A stretch of 64,000 bases of DNA from Suilimivivens sp964393865 (GCA_964393865.1 CAYMUW010000002.1:80868-144867); one strand, 5' to 3'; counted from the first letter of the stretch, positions 47,900-57,542 are shown. Made by a program: numbers and translations. The notes: generated by a model from the letters alone, not told the origin.

Positions 47900-49630
47900 T
47901 CAATTATAATCCATTTTCTCCAAATAAGGAAGAATATTTTCAAAAAGCTGCCGCACCACTGGCGCCGCTACCTGACCGCCATAATATACCCCCTGAGGAT
48001 TGTGAATGATAGCCAGCGCAAGCACCTGCGGGTCATCTGCCGGTGCAAACCCGATAAAGGAGGCAATATATCTGCCGCTTCCTCTGGGAAGAGTCTGACT
48101 TGTAGCCGTCTTTCCGCCCACTCTGGCGCCCTCTACATAACCATTCTTCCCGGTACCGTTTTCCACCACCTGCTCCAAAATCATCCGCATAGTGGCGGAG
48201 GTTTCCTCTGATACAATATGCTCTTTTACCGGATATGAGAACCTTTCTATACTGGTCTGTTCCCTGTCAGAGACAGCCACTCCGATGTGGGGCGTTATCC
48301 GGCTGCCTCCGTTAATAATAGAAGAAACCGTTGCCGCAAGCTGTATGGGCGTAATCTGGAAGGACTGTCCAAAAGCAACGGTAGCCAGCTCCACCGCTTT
48401 CATATCCTCCATTTTATGCATGATAGTTCCCGCCTCACCGGGAAGATCCACGCCGGTTTTTTCCTTCAGACCAAACTGTGTAAAATACTGATAATATCTT
48501 TCTACCCCCAGTCTTAAGCCCACGGTGATAAATACCGGGTTGCAGGAATTCATGGTTGCCTCAATAAAATTTTCCGATCCATGCCCTGCAATCTTATGAC
48601 ATCTGATCCGCCGGTCCTCCACCATAATATAGCCGGGACAGCTAAACTGATCCTCTGTGGTGACCACGCCGCCCTCCAGGCCTGCAGCCGCGGTGATAAT
48701 CTTAAAGGTAGATCCCGGTTCATAGGTATCGCTGATACATCCATTACGCCACATCGTATTTAAAAGTTCCTGGGTTTTTTCCTCTGTAAGTCCCTCCGTG
48801 TCCACCTCCTCCGGCAGCTCATAGGGATTATTCAAATCAAATTCCGGTACATCTACCATGGCCATAATCTCGCCATTCTGCGGATTCATAACCACGATGG
48901 ACACCCTTTCCGCCTGCTTGGTCTCCAGAACCTGCTTTGCAAGCTGAGTAGCATAGCTTTGAATATTGACATCAAGGCTGGTGTACAAATCATTTCCTGC
49001 TATCGGTTCCACCCGCTCCTCACCTGCCTCGCTGATTTCTACGCCTCTGGCATCTGTGACCGTAAGAATGGTTCCTTCCGTTCCCTTCAGGTACTCCTCA
49101 TATTTGACCTCAAGACCTATAATGCCCTGATTGTCTCCCCCGGTAAAGCCAAGTACCTTAGAGCCAAGCTCTCCATAAGGGTAGTATCGTTTATAATCCT
49201 CGTCTACCTTGACGCCCTCCAGATTATAGGCTCTGATGGCATCTCCCTTTTCCTTATCCACATTGCTCTTGATTCGCTCAATGGAAGAATATTTCTCCAC
49301 ACGCTTTCTTACATATTCCTCTGACAAATCAAGCTCTTTGCTTAGTATCTCCACAACTTTATCGGGATCCTTGATCTGATTGTGTATCACGGAAATAGTA
49401 CATACCGTTTTATTGTCTGCAATGATGGTTCCGTTTGCATCAAAAATTCTTCCCCGGGCAGCCTTAATGCTTCTCTCCCTTTCATGAAGCTCCTTTGCCT
49501 GCTCTGAATAATAATCGGACTGAAACACCATCAAATACACCAGCCTGCCTGCTAACACCAGAAAAATGAAAAAGCAGGCAAAAAATACGGTGACTATTTT
49601 CTTTCTGATAAAGGTTTTGTTTTTTATCAT
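47900..49630 (-). CDS. Class B penicillin-binding protein (second of two), KTA variant
   Basis: 576 aa. N-terminal TM (VTVFFACFFIFLVLAGRLVY), dimerisation domain with RGRIFDANGTIIADNK, then a transpeptidase: S-x-x-K in YEPGSTFKIITAAAG (S near 304), SCN near 361, and GGKTATSQTLPRG near 507. The third motif reads KTA where nearly all PBPs have KTG; its neighbour has KTG. No PASTA domain. SpoVD/FtsI-like; which one cannot be fixed from position alone. Confidence 0.88.
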   Translation of the reverse strand: MIKNKTFIRKKIVTVFFACFFIFLVLAGRLVYLMVFQSDYYSEQAKELHERERSIKAARGRIFDANGTIIADNKTVCTISVIHNQIKDPDKVVEILSKELDLSEEYVRKRVEKYSSIERIKSNVDKEKGDAIRAYNLEGVKVDEDYKRYYPYGELGSKVLGFTGGDNQGIIGLEVKYEEYLKGTEGTILTVTDARGVEISEAGEERVEPIAGNDLYTSLDVNIQSYATQLAKQVLETKQAERVSIVVMNPQNGEIMAMVDVPEFDLNNPYELPEEVDTEGLTEEKTQELLNTMWRNGCISDTYEPGSTFKIITAAAGLEGGVVTTEDQFSCPGYIMVEDRRIRCHKIAGHGSENFIEATMNSCNPVFITVGLRLGVERYYQYFTQFGLKEKTGVDLPGEAGTIMHKMEDMKAVELATVAFGQSFQITPIQLAATVSSIINGGSRITPHIGVAVSDREQTSIERFSYPVKEHIVSEETSATMRMILEQVVENGTGKNGYVEGARVGGKTATSQTLPRGSGRYIASFIGFAPADDPQVLALAIIHNPQGVYYGGQVAAPVVRQLFENILPYLEKMDYN

Positions 49631-49697
49631 AGAAACCTCATAGAAAAGGTATTATTACAATTTATTACCTTATCTATGAGGTTATTCTTAAAACTGC

Positions 49698-51956
49698 CTA
49701 TTCTTCTGGTGTAGGAGAAACCTCTGTGCCTTCCTGTCCGCCATCTCCGGTTCCCTGCGCACTGCCGCTCTCATAGCTTCCTCCCAGAACAGCGCCTGTA
49801 ACAGGGTCAACATAATTTCCTGTATCCGGGTCAACCGCATATCCCGTAGCAGGATCAATGGGGAAATTCTTCCATGGCTCTTCGCGTTCCTGATTTTCAC
49901 CGGCTCCTTCGCCGCCTTCCATGCCCTCTCCGGCACCTCCTTCACCGCTCTGGGAAGCGCCTTCTCCGCCGGTTCCTTCTTCGCCTTCCTCTTCGGTGTC
50001 TACCGTTACAGGAGGCGTCATAATCTCAATCTGCAGCTCCTCCAGCTCTTTTATTTCCGCCTCGCTAAGCTCCTCCGTCATGTAAATACCCATGTAGGGA
50101 AGAACCTCTGTCAAAATGCTGCGCACAATTCTGGTGGCATACTTTGCATCATCCATAATGCTGCCGCTTACGTTCGGCCGGTCTACCACCACGTAAATAG
50201 CAATCTGCGGGTCGTCTGCAGGTGCATATCCCATAAAGGATACCACATACTCTCTGTTGCCACGGGGAAGCGTTTCCGCTGTTCCCGTCTTTCCGCCTAT
50301 CATATAGCCTGCCGGTCTTGCTGTCTTTCCTGTTCCGTTTTCTCCCGTCACTACAAGATTGCACATTTCTCTTATCTTTGCCGATGTGGTTTCCGAAATA
50401 GTCTGCCGCAAAATTCTGGGTTCAATATTTTGAACCGTAGCTCCTGACGGACTTATAATCTTTTTGACCACATGAGGCTCATAATAATAGCCGCCGTTAA
50501 TCAGCGAGCAAAATGCCGATATCATCTGTATCATGGTAGCATTATAGCCCTGTCCGAAGCTGTTCGTGGCAAGCTCCGTCGGCCCCATGGTATCCTCGTT
50601 ATAAACAACGTTTGCTGTTCTGGCCTCTCCTGCCAGATCAATATTGGTTTTCAGTCCCAGATTGAAGATATGCTGAAACTCGGTAAAGGTACTTATTCCG
50701 GTAGCTTCCGCAACATACATCATATTTACGTTACAGGAACGTTCAATTCCCTCCGCAACAGTCAGCCAGCCGTCTCCGTAGGTGTTATGACAGGAGATCG
50801 GCCATCCGCCTATCTCTCTTTTACCTTCACAATAGTAGGATTCGTTTCCCGTAATGCTTCCGCTTTCAATTCCCGCCGCCACCGTGAAGGGCTTGGATAC
50901 GGACCCCGGCTCATAGGTATCATTGATGCAGAAGTTTTTCCAAAGCGCATTCAGGTTTTGGTACATGGCATCCGTATCATTTTCCAGCATGGAAAGATTT
51001 TCAGCATTAATGTATTCCTCTGTTTTCTTTCCCTCGGCATCCAGCATCCGCATACCGATTAAAGCATCCGTATTTCTGGTGTCATTTAAGTCATACACCG
51101 GATAGCTTGCCATAGCCAGAACTTCGCCGCTGTTTACATCCATAATAATGCAGCCCGTATTGTTAGAGCCGTTTCCCTCATGGGCGTTATCCCGATACTG
51201 TTCATCAAATTTTTTCAGGTACTTTTCCACAATGCTCTGGATATTAATATCAATGGTGGTTACAATACTGTTTCCGTCCACTGCCGGGATGGTCGTTCTC
51301 TCCAGATTGGAATCATTGTTTAAGTAACCGTATTCTCTTCCGGGCGTTCCGGAAAGAGTATCGTTATAATATTCTTCCAGGCCATAGGAGCCTGCATTGT
51401 CGTTGGTCGTAAATCCAATCACATCACAGGCAAGGCTGCCTCCCGGATAGGTTCTTTTATATTCCTCCTCAAACCACACGCCTTTTACCAGAGAGCCTTC
51501 TTCATTGATTAGCTGCATCAGCCCCTGAATTTGCTCAAATTCCATCCGTTTAGACAATACATGGTAACGGGAGGTCTCACCGTTTTCCGCTATATATGCC
51601 CGAATCTCGGATGTGTCGGCACCAATCTGACTTCTAAGGGCTTCCAGCGTGGGCTCCAGATAAGACTCATCTGCCGATACGGCAACCGCATCCAAAATCA
51701 CATTGTATACCTTTTCACTGGAGGCAAGTATGCTTCCGTTGGTATCCAAAATGGAGCCTCTTTTGTAAGGCAGCGTTGTGCTGTCGTACTTTTGCTGGGA
51801 AAGCACCTGCTTTTTGTAGCTTTCTCCGTCATCTCTTGTAATGGCAAACAAACGGTAGGATAATCCCACAAAAGCCAGCAGCACCATAATAAACAGCACT
51901 ACCAGCTTCTTTTGCATTTTAATTGTGAACTTGTTGTTTCTTTTCCTGTTATCCAT
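49698..51956 (-). CDS. Class B penicillin-binding protein (FtsI/PBP2B-like) with acidic tail
   Basis: 752 aa from ATG 51956 (MDNRKRNNKFT). TM near residue 20 (LVVLFIMVLLAFVGLSYRLF), RGSILDTNGSILASSE, S-x-x-K in YEPGSVSKPFTVAAG (S near 353), SCN in SCNVNMMYVAEATG (near 407), KTG in GGKTGTAETLPRG (near 557). The last 110 residues are low-complexity Gly/Glu followed by DPATGYAVDPDTGNYVDPVT repeats. Septal transpeptidase partner of FtsW by context. Confidence 0.9.
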   Translation of the reverse strand: MDNRKRNNKFTIKMQKKLVVLFIMVLLAFVGLSYRLFAITRDDGESYKKQVLSQQKYDSTTLPYKRGSILDTNGSILASSEKVYNVILDAVAVSADESYLEPTLEALRSQIGADTSEIRAYIAENGETSRYHVLSKRMEFEQIQGLMQLINEEGSLVKGVWFEEEYKRTYPGGSLACDVIGFTTNDNAGSYGLEEYYNDTLSGTPGREYGYLNNDSNLERTTIPAVDGNSIVTTIDINIQSIVEKYLKKFDEQYRDNAHEGNGSNNTGCIIMDVNSGEVLAMASYPVYDLNDTRNTDALIGMRMLDAEGKKTEEYINAENLSMLENDTDAMYQNLNALWKNFCINDTYEPGSVSKPFTVAAGIESGSITGNESYYCEGKREIGGWPISCHNTYGDGWLTVAEGIERSCNVNMMYVAEATGISTFTEFQHIFNLGLKTNIDLAGEARTANVVYNEDTMGPTELATNSFGQGYNATMIQMISAFCSLINGGYYYEPHVVKKIISPSGATVQNIEPRILRQTISETTSAKIREMCNLVVTGENGTGKTARPAGYMIGGKTGTAETLPRGNREYVVSFMGYAPADDPQIAIYVVVDRPNVSGSIMDDAKYATRIVRSILTEVLPYMGIYMTEELSEAEIKELEELQIEIMTPPVTVDTEEEGEEGTGGEGASQSGEGGAGEGMEGGEGAGENQEREEPWKNFPIDPATGYAVDPDTGNYVDPVTGAVLGGSYESGSAQGTGDGGQEGTEVSPTPEE

Positions 51957-51969
51957 CGTTACACCTGCT

Positions 51970-52467
51970 TTAGTCAGGGATTTCACCCGTCTGCCTTACA
52001 TAGTCACTGCCCTCACCGTGGAAAGCAACGATCTGCCCCTCCTGGGCATAACTCATACCCAGCTCCTGAATGGCAATCCTTTTTACCTCCTCCAGGTTCA
52101 CACTGCTGGTAATTCTGCTGTAATTTTCGTCATTGGTGAGTTTCAATTCATTTAATGTACTTTCCATTTTGGAAATATTCTTAATACTGCTTGTAATATC
52201 TGCCTGAAGCGTCAAATATCCCGTAAGGATAAATGCCGCTGCCACAATTGCCGCCGCCAGAAACAGCACATACCCTATGTTCATATAGAGAGCCTTCTCT
52301 CTGTTTCTGCGCACATTTTTAGCCGGGCGTCTGACGCCATCCTGCTGTCCGGGCACCACATAGAGTCTCTTGTCTTCCTGTGCCTGTCTTCTGGCGGCAG
52401 TATTTCCGTGTACATAGACACTGCTTCTGTATGCACTTTTATTTCTTTCTCTTGCATTTACCGCCAT
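51970..52467 (-). CDS. ftsL: FtsL-like divisome protein, 165 aa
   Basis: Basic cytoplasmic N-terminus of about 80 residues, one TM helix (IGYVLFLAAAIVAAAFILTG), then a coiled coil (ITSSIKNISKMESTLNELKL). Sequence is poorly conserved in FtsL proteins; the call rests on topology and position between rsmH and the PBP gene. Bridges DivIB/DivIC and PBP at the septum. Confidence 0.8.
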   Translation of the reverse strand: MAVNARERNKSAYRSSVYVHGNTAARRQAQEDKRLYVVPGQQDGVRRPAKNVRRNREKALYMNIGYVLFLAAAIVAAAFILTGYLTLQADITSSIKNISKMESTLNELKLTNDENYSRITSSVNLEEVKRIAIQELGMSYAQEGQIVAFHGEGSDYVRQTGEIPD

Positions 52468-52510
52468 GTCAAAACCTCCTGCAGCAGTTAAAAATCATTT
52501 TTCTTCCGTC

Positions 52511-53452
52511 CTAATCGGAAGCCTTTTCAAAAATTCTAAGCTTTGCACTTTTTGATCTGCTGTTCCGTGCAAGCTCCTCATCACCGGGTAAAATCGGCTT
52601 GCCTGTAATCACCCTGCCCCTGCTTGTCCTTCCGCACACACATACCGGAAAGCTTGGGGGGCATATACAGGGATTTTCTGCCTGCCGAAAGGCCGTTTTT
52701 ACAATCCTGTCTTCCAGTGAGTGAAAGGTAATAATACAAAGCCTTCCACCGGGGTTTAACAGATCGATCAGCTCTTCTATGGACTCCTTAAGCACCTCAA
52801 GCTCTCTGTTGCATTCAATCCTGATCGCCTGAAAAGTTCTTTTTGAAGGATGTCCTCCTTCCGCCCTGAATTTAGCAGGTATTGCCGCTTTGATAATTTC
52901 ATTCAGCTCTCCCGTTGTTTCAATGGGCTTGTTCTTTCTTGCGTTTACAATGTGCTTGGCTATATTTTTGGCAAATTTATCTTCCCCGTAATCCCGTATC
53001 ACCCGGTACAGCTCCGTTTCGCTGTAATCATTCACGATATCCCTTGCGGAAAAGCTTTGCCGCCGGTCCATTCTCATATCCAAAGGGGTATCAAACCGAT
53101 AGGAAAAACCCCTTTCTTCGGTATCAAGCTGATAGGATGACACCCCCAAATCCAACATCATACCGTCGATTTTCGCAATGCCAAGACCCGCCAGCACCGA
53201 CTTGGTATTCCGGTAATTATCTCTTACAATCGTCACTTTGCTTCCAAAACCGGAAAGCCTGCTTTCCGCTGCCTCAATTGCCGCCTGATCCTGATCGATA
53301 CCGATCAGCCTGCCGCCGTCCTTAAGCCTTGCCGCAATCCGTGCAGAATGTCCGCCGCCTCCTAAGGTTCCGTCTACATAGACCCCGTCGGGTCTGATCT
53401 TCAATCCTTCAATTGTCTCGAAAAGCAATACTGACTGATGTTCAAATGACAT
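52511..53452 (-). CDS. rsmH: 16S rRNA m4C1402 methyltransferase RsmH (MraW)
   Basis: 313 aa from ATG 53452 (MSFEHQSVLLFETIEGL), after GGGAGTAGG. SAM-binding VDGTLGGGGHSARIAARL near residue 25, DLGVSSYQLDTEERGFSY near 107, PLDMRMDRRQSFSARD near 125, and RTFQAIRIECNRELEVL near 210 are all RsmH signatures. Methylates N4 of C1402 in the ribosomal P site. Confidence 0.96.
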   Translation of the reverse strand: MSFEHQSVLLFETIEGLKIRPDGVYVDGTLGGGGHSARIAARLKDGGRLIGIDQDQAAIEAAESRLSGFGSKVTIVRDNYRNTKSVLAGLGIAKIDGMMLDLGVSSYQLDTEERGFSYRFDTPLDMRMDRRQSFSARDIVNDYSETELYRVIRDYGEDKFAKNIAKHIVNARKNKPIETTGELNEIIKAAIPAKFRAEGGHPSKRTFQAIRIECNRELEVLKESIEELIDLLNPGGRLCIITFHSLEDRIVKTAFRQAENPCICPPSFPVCVCGRTSRGRVITGKPILPGDEELARNSRSKSAKLRIFEKASD

Positions 53453-53468
53453 TCCTACTCCCAATTGT

Positions 53469-53900
53469 TTAAATTCCGATACCAAGCTCTATCATATGTC
53501 TGGAAATCTCTTCCATATCCTGATAAGTAACGGTGCCTTCCCATCTGTCCTTACTCCAGATTTCAACTCTGCTTCCTACACCTACCAGTACGGCATCCTT
53601 GGTAATTCCCGCAAATTCACGAAGCACTGCAGGAAGAAGAATTCTCCCCTGCTTGTCCACTTCCACACTGGCCGCACCTGCCAGGAAAAATCTTGTGAAC
53701 TGTCTTGCTTCCTTATCTATCATTGGTAATCCATGTAATTTTTCTTCAAAAGCCTGCCACTCGGGATTGTCAAACACAAACAGACAGCCGTCCATTCCCT
53801 TTGTCACTACAAATTCATCACCTAATACCTCGCGGAATTTGGAAGGAATGATCAGTCTGCCTTTAGCATCTATTGTATGGTTGTATTCTCCCATAAACAT
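53469..53900 (-). CDS. mraZ: Transcriptional regulator MraZ
   Basis: 143 aa starting MFMGEYNHTIDAKGRLIIPS; two AbrB-like swapped-hairpin units with D-x-x-x-R-x-x-x-P motifs (DAKGRLIIP near 11 and DKQGRILLPAVLREFAG near 88). MraZ represses the dcw operon by binding tandem boxes in its own promoter; such boxes are visible at 53992-54046. First gene of the cluster. Confidence 0.95.
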   Translation of the reverse strand: MFMGEYNHTIDAKGRLIIPSKFREVLGDEFVVTKGMDGCLFVFDNPEWQAFEEKLHGLPMIDKEARQFTRFFLAGAASVEVDKQGRILLPAVLREFAGITKDAVLVGVGSRVEIWSKDRWEGTVTYQDMEEISRHMIELGIGI

Positions 53901-53991
53901 CTGCATCACCCATTCCTTCAGGTCACTGGCCGGCTTATCCCGTTAACTTCGTATCAAAATGGTCTGCCACGGAAAGTATTTGAGCTTCAAA

Positions 53992-54046
53992 TTTACCACT
54001 TTCACCCACATTGTTAACACAATCTACCACTTTCAACCACTTTTAG
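53992..54046 (-). promoter_or_regulatory. MraZ-box cluster upstream of mraZ
   Basis: On the minus strand: AAAGTGGTTG then AAAGTGGTAG (10-base phase), 15 bases later ATGTGGGTG then AAAGTGGTAA. Tandem AAAGTGG/TGTGGG boxes at 10-11 base spacing match known MraZ operators. Confidence 0.8.
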
Positions 54047-54082
54047 GTACATTCTAACTCAATTTTGCGGCGGAGGCAAGCA

Positions 54083-54117
54083 AAAAAATACGCCCTGCGG
54101 AACCCCGCAGAGCGCAT
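54083..54117 (-). terminator. Terminator upstream of the dcw promoter
   Basis: GCGCTCTGCGGGG, loop TT, CCGCAGGGCG on the minus strand, then TATTTTTTTGC. Confidence 0.8.
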
Positions 54118-54146
54118 AAATGCTCATTTTCTTCAAAATATAACAA

Positions 54147-54187
54147 CATCTAGTGTCAGCTTCCAGCCACATTCACTAGATGTTGTA
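54147..54187 (-). terminator. lgt terminator
   Basis: ACAACATCTAGTG and CACTAGATGTTGT, perfect 13-bp stem with an 18-base loop; T-rich on both sides. Twelve bases after the lgt stop. Confidence 0.8.
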
Positions 54188-54198
54188 AAAAAATTTTT

Positions 54199-55062
54199 TT
54201 AATTTTTTTCAGATTTTTTCATTTTCATACGGATAATTATATCGCAGATTACAGCACCCACAAAGAGTATTACTGCCAACACCTGTGATACCGGAAGCTG
54301 CGTACCCGGAATAAAAAGCTGGTCGGTTCGAATTCCTTCAATCCATGCACGCCCCAATCCATATCCTCCCAAATAGAAAAGCGCAATCTCACCTTCAAAC
54401 TTCTTATGCTTAAAATAAATCATCATCAATATGAAAATCGCCAGATTCCAAAGGCTTTCATACAAAAAAGTGGGATGCACCTGAATGTAGTTTACGCCCT
54501 CCGTCATATGTGACGCAATGGCCTCTGAAATGTCCTCAGGACGAACCATATCCACTGGTATCCTCATGGCCAACAAGCTGTCCGTATATTCACCAAACAC
54601 TTCCCGGTTGGTGAAATTTCCCCACCGTCCGATTATCTGTCCCAAAATCAGGCCAAGCACGCCGGTATCCGCCATCTGAAAAGCATTTTGCTTTTTAAGC
54701 CTTGCATAGATAAACAAAGTGGTAAAAGCGGCGATCACCCCGCCGTAAATGGCAAGACCACCCTCCCTGATATTGAAAACACTCAGCAGATTATCCTTAT
54801 ATCTGTCCCATGCAAAAATCACATAATAAACTCTTGCACCGATTACGGAAAAGATCACTGCATAAATGGAAAAATCCCAATACAAATCCGGGTCCTGCCC
54901 GGTCCTTTTGGCCCATTTGGCGGCAAATATAATTCCTGCTATCACGCCAATTCCTATGATTACCCCGTAAAGCGCAATCTCAAAGCCAAATATGCTGAAG
55001 CTTTTCGGTACATTTTTCAGGTATATTCCCATATTGGGAAAAGCAATATCCATTAAACCCAT
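54199..55062 (-). CDS. lgt: Prolipoprotein diacylglyceryl transferase Lgt
   Basis: 287 aa from ATG 55062 (MGLMDIAFPN); a start 4 codons earlier is possible. Seven membrane helices. The Lgt signature is GRWGNFTNREVFGEYTD near residue 145, with YGGVIAAFTTLFIYARL near 110 and HPTFLYESLWNLAIF near 195, GYGLGRAWIEGIRTD near 235. Transfers diacylglycerol to lipobox cysteines of prolipoproteins. Confidence 0.95.
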   Translation of the reverse strand: MGLMDIAFPNMGIYLKNVPKSFSIFGFEIALYGVIIGIGVIAGIIFAAKWAKRTGQDPDLYWDFSIYAVIFSVIGARVYYVIFAWDRYKDNLLSVFNIREGGLAIYGGVIAAFTTLFIYARLKKQNAFQMADTGVLGLILGQIIGRWGNFTNREVFGEYTDSLLAMRIPVDMVRPEDISEAIASHMTEGVNYIQVHPTFLYESLWNLAIFILMMIYFKHKKFEGEIALFYLGGYGLGRAWIEGIRTDQLFIPGTQLPVSQVLAVILFVGAVICDIIIRMKMKKSEKN

Positions 55063-55116
55063 ATCACACCACATTTCCGCGCACTACTGCACAAAGGTTC
55101 TTATCACCGGAAAGAA

Positions 55117-56214
55117 TTATACATTGAAACGGAACAGAATCACGTCCCCATCCTGAACTACATATTCCTTTCCTTCCATACCTACCAGTCCCTTTTCTCT
55201 GGCGGCGGCAAGCGATCCCTGTTCCAGCAGATCCTTGTAATTCACCACCTCAGCTTTAATAAAGCCTCTTTCAAAGTCGGTATGTATCTTTCCTGCTGCC
55301 TGAGGCGCCTTGGTTCCCACCTTGATGGTCCATGCACGGGTCTCATCCTCTCCTGCTGTTAAAAAGCTGTGAAGCCCGAGAAGACGATAGCTTGCCTTAA
55401 TCAGCTTTTCAAGACCGGACTCCTTAAGCCCCAGATCCTCCAGAAACATGGCCTTTTCCTCTTCATCCAGCTCCGATATCTCCTGCTCAATCTGGGCGCA
55501 GATCACAAACACCTCGCTGCCTGTTTCCGATGCAAATTTGCGAACCTCCTCTACACCCTTATTAGATGCGCCGTCATCCGCCAAATCCTCTTCCCCAACA
55601 TTGGCCGCAAAGATTACAGGCTTATAGGTAAGCAGATTATAGGAATTGAGAAGCGCCAATTCATCCTCATCATCCGTCTCATAGCTTCTGGCCAGTTTAC
55701 CATCCTCCAGATGCGCCTTAAGGGCTTCCAAAAGAGCCGCCTCCTTGGCAAGAGACTTGTCCATTCTGGCTGCCTTGCCTGTTTTGGCAATTCTGCGCTC
55801 CAGAATTTCAATATCGGAAAAGATAAGCTCCAGATTAATGGTTTCGATATCCCGAAGGGGATTAATGCTTCCGTCCACGTGAACCACATTGGTATCCTCA
55901 AAGCAGCGCACCACATGCACTACCGCATCCACTTCCCTGATATTGCTTAAGAACTGGTTACCGAGTCCCTCACCCTTGGAGGCGCCCTTCACAAGTCCTG
56001 CAATATCCACAAATTCAATCACCGCAGGGGTCACCTTTTTGGAATGATACATATCTCCAAGAAGCTTTAATCTCTCATCCGGCACTGCAACCACACCCAC
56101 GTTAGGATCAATGGTACAGAAGGGATAGTTTGCGGATTCCGCTCCCGCCCTGGTAAGGGAATTAAATAATGTACTCTTTCCTACGTTGGGCAGGCCTACG
56201 ATTCCTAGTTTCAT
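55117..56214 (-). CDS. ychF: Redox-regulated ATPase YchF/OLA1
   Basis: 365 aa. P-loop GLPNVGKSTLFNSLTRAG at residues 7-24, DVAGLVKGASKGEGLGNQFL-type switch (DIAGLVKGASKGEG near 70), the NKxD position replaced by ANVGEEDL (NVxE, near 203) that gives ATP preference, coiled coil at 130-180, and a C-terminal TGS domain (ETRAWTIKVGTKAPQAAGKI and FERGFIKAEVV). AAGGAGGAAA precedes the ATG. The mobile element begins within about 60 bases upstream. Confidence 0.96.
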   Translation of the reverse strand: MKLGIVGLPNVGKSTLFNSLTRAGAESANYPFCTIDPNVGVVAVPDERLKLLGDMYHSKKVTPAVIEFVDIAGLVKGASKGEGLGNQFLSNIREVDAVVHVVRCFEDTNVVHVDGSINPLRDIETINLELIFSDIEILERRIAKTGKAARMDKSLAKEAALLEALKAHLEDGKLARSYETDDEDELALLNSYNLLTYKPVIFAANVGEEDLADDGASNKGVEEVRKFASETGSEVFVICAQIEQEISELDEEEKAMFLEDLGLKESGLEKLIKASYRLLGLHSFLTAGEDETRAWTIKVGTKAPQAAGKIHTDFERGFIKAEVVNYKDLLEQGSLAAAREKGLVGMEGKEYVVQDGDVILFRFNV

Positions 56215-56275
56215 TTTCTATATTTCCTCCTTAAAAAGCCTTGATTTTACGGGCTTTCAGCCTTTTTTTAAAACT

Positions 56276-56301
56276 CTGGTGTTACATTTGGTGTTACATT
56301 C
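56276..56301. repeat. Tandem 12-bp repeat near the element end (candidate Int arm sites)
   Basis: GGTGTTACATTT and GGTGTTACATTC in tandem, between ychF and the integrase stop. A hairpin (AAAAGCC/GGGCTTT, 56233-56261) lies beside it. Probably part of attL. Confidence 0.6.
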
Positions 56302-56320
56302 AATTTCAGAATATAAGCAC

Positions 56321-57460
56321 TTATAAAGAATTACATAAAAGTAACGTTCCTGCAACACGCTCAATTTCTTTCTGCTTTTCATCCTCAGTTGTTGTTACAT
56401 ACAGATTCATGGTAATACCTATATTGGAATGCCCCAAAATTTTCTGAAGGGTCTTTGGCCTCATGCCACCCTCAATACATCTGGTGGCAAAGGTGTGACG
56501 GAGAACGTGCATTGCAAACGGTTTGATGCCGGCTTTCTCACAAATCTTATACAGTCCGGTATCATAAGTGCTGTTTTTCACAGGTGTTCCTTTTCTGCAC
56601 AAGAACACAAATTCACGCCATTCCATAGGTGTCACCTTCAATCTGCTATTTTTTAATTTCTGGTCTTTCAGTATACGCAAAGCTTCGTCAGTAAGAGGTA
56701 TCGTTCTGTACCCTGATTTGCTTTTAGGTTCTCCGACTCTCCATACATGGGTGGAATGACGGAACTCCATTGAACGGGTTATCGTCAGGGTCTTTTTTGT
56801 AAAGTCAATGTCTTCCCACTTCAGCCCGACAAGCTCTCCTGTTCTAAGTCCTGTCTGCAAAATGAAACGATACTGGTTTTCGTAGCTCCTGCCAACAGCA
56901 TACTGTAAAAATTTCTGCTGGTCTGCAATGGTCAGAGCCTCTTTTTTGTCAGAGGGTTTTCCCATATCGCTCCTGACAGATTTTCTGCAAGGATTGTTAA
57001 TGATGATGTCATTTTCTTTTGCAAATTCAAGCATATTGTACAGAGTTATCCTAGTCTGATACATTGTAGTCGTTTTATAACCCTCGTCTGCCATGTCGCT
57101 GAATATCTTCTGACAGTGTATAGGCTTTACATCGACTAGCAGCATATGACCTATCACCTTGCTAATGTTGATTTGATAACGCTCACGATAGTTTCTGACC
57201 GTGTTCGGACGTACTGTTTTCTCTTTAATGGAAATCCAGTATTCAAACCAAGCATCCACCATCATGGTATTTGCCTCTGTTATGCTACTATGCTCATCTA
57301 TGTACTTTGCCTCATCAAGCCACTTTCTACATTCTTGTAGCTTTTTAAAACGCTTAACCCTCCGATGCCCTAACTTATCAACAAAGCCTGCATTAAACAA
57401 ACCATTTTTTTGCTGGGTGATACCTACACCCAGTTCTTTACCTTTTAAGTCTTTTCCCAT
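56321..57460 (-). CDS. Tyrosine integrase (Tn916/phage-type)
   Basis: 379 aa from ATG 57460 (MGKDLKGKELG), with AAGGAG upstream; an earlier start has none. N-terminal AP2-like arm-binding domain (residues 10-55), SAM-like core-binding domain (65-165), catalytic residues R206 (LRTGELVGLKW), H318 and R321 (HVLRHTFATR), H344 and Y354 (GHSNIGITMNLYV). Excises and inserts the element. Overlaps nothing; xis lies 82 bases upstream. Confidence 0.94.
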   Translation of the reverse strand: MGKDLKGKELGVGITQQKNGLFNAGFVDKLGHRRVKRFKKLQECRKWLDEAKYIDEHSSITEANTMMVDAWFEYWISIKEKTVRPNTVRNYRERYQINISKVIGHMLLVDVKPIHCQKIFSDMADEGYKTTTMYQTRITLYNMLEFAKENDIIINNPCRKSVRSDMGKPSDKKEALTIADQQKFLQYAVGRSYENQYRFILQTGLRTGELVGLKWEDIDFTKKTLTITRSMEFRHSTHVWRVGEPKSKSGYRTIPLTDEALRILKDQKLKNSRLKVTPMEWREFVFLCRKGTPVKNSTYDTGLYKICEKAGIKPFAMHVLRHTFATRCIEGGMRPKTLQKILGHSNIGITMNLYVTTTEDEKQKEIERVAGTLLLCNSL

Positions 57461-57542
57461 AATAAGCTCCTTACTCAAAAAAAGAAGCCTAAATACAGTA
57501 CTTAATATAATACCATAGATAAGCTTCTTTGTGCTACTTTTT

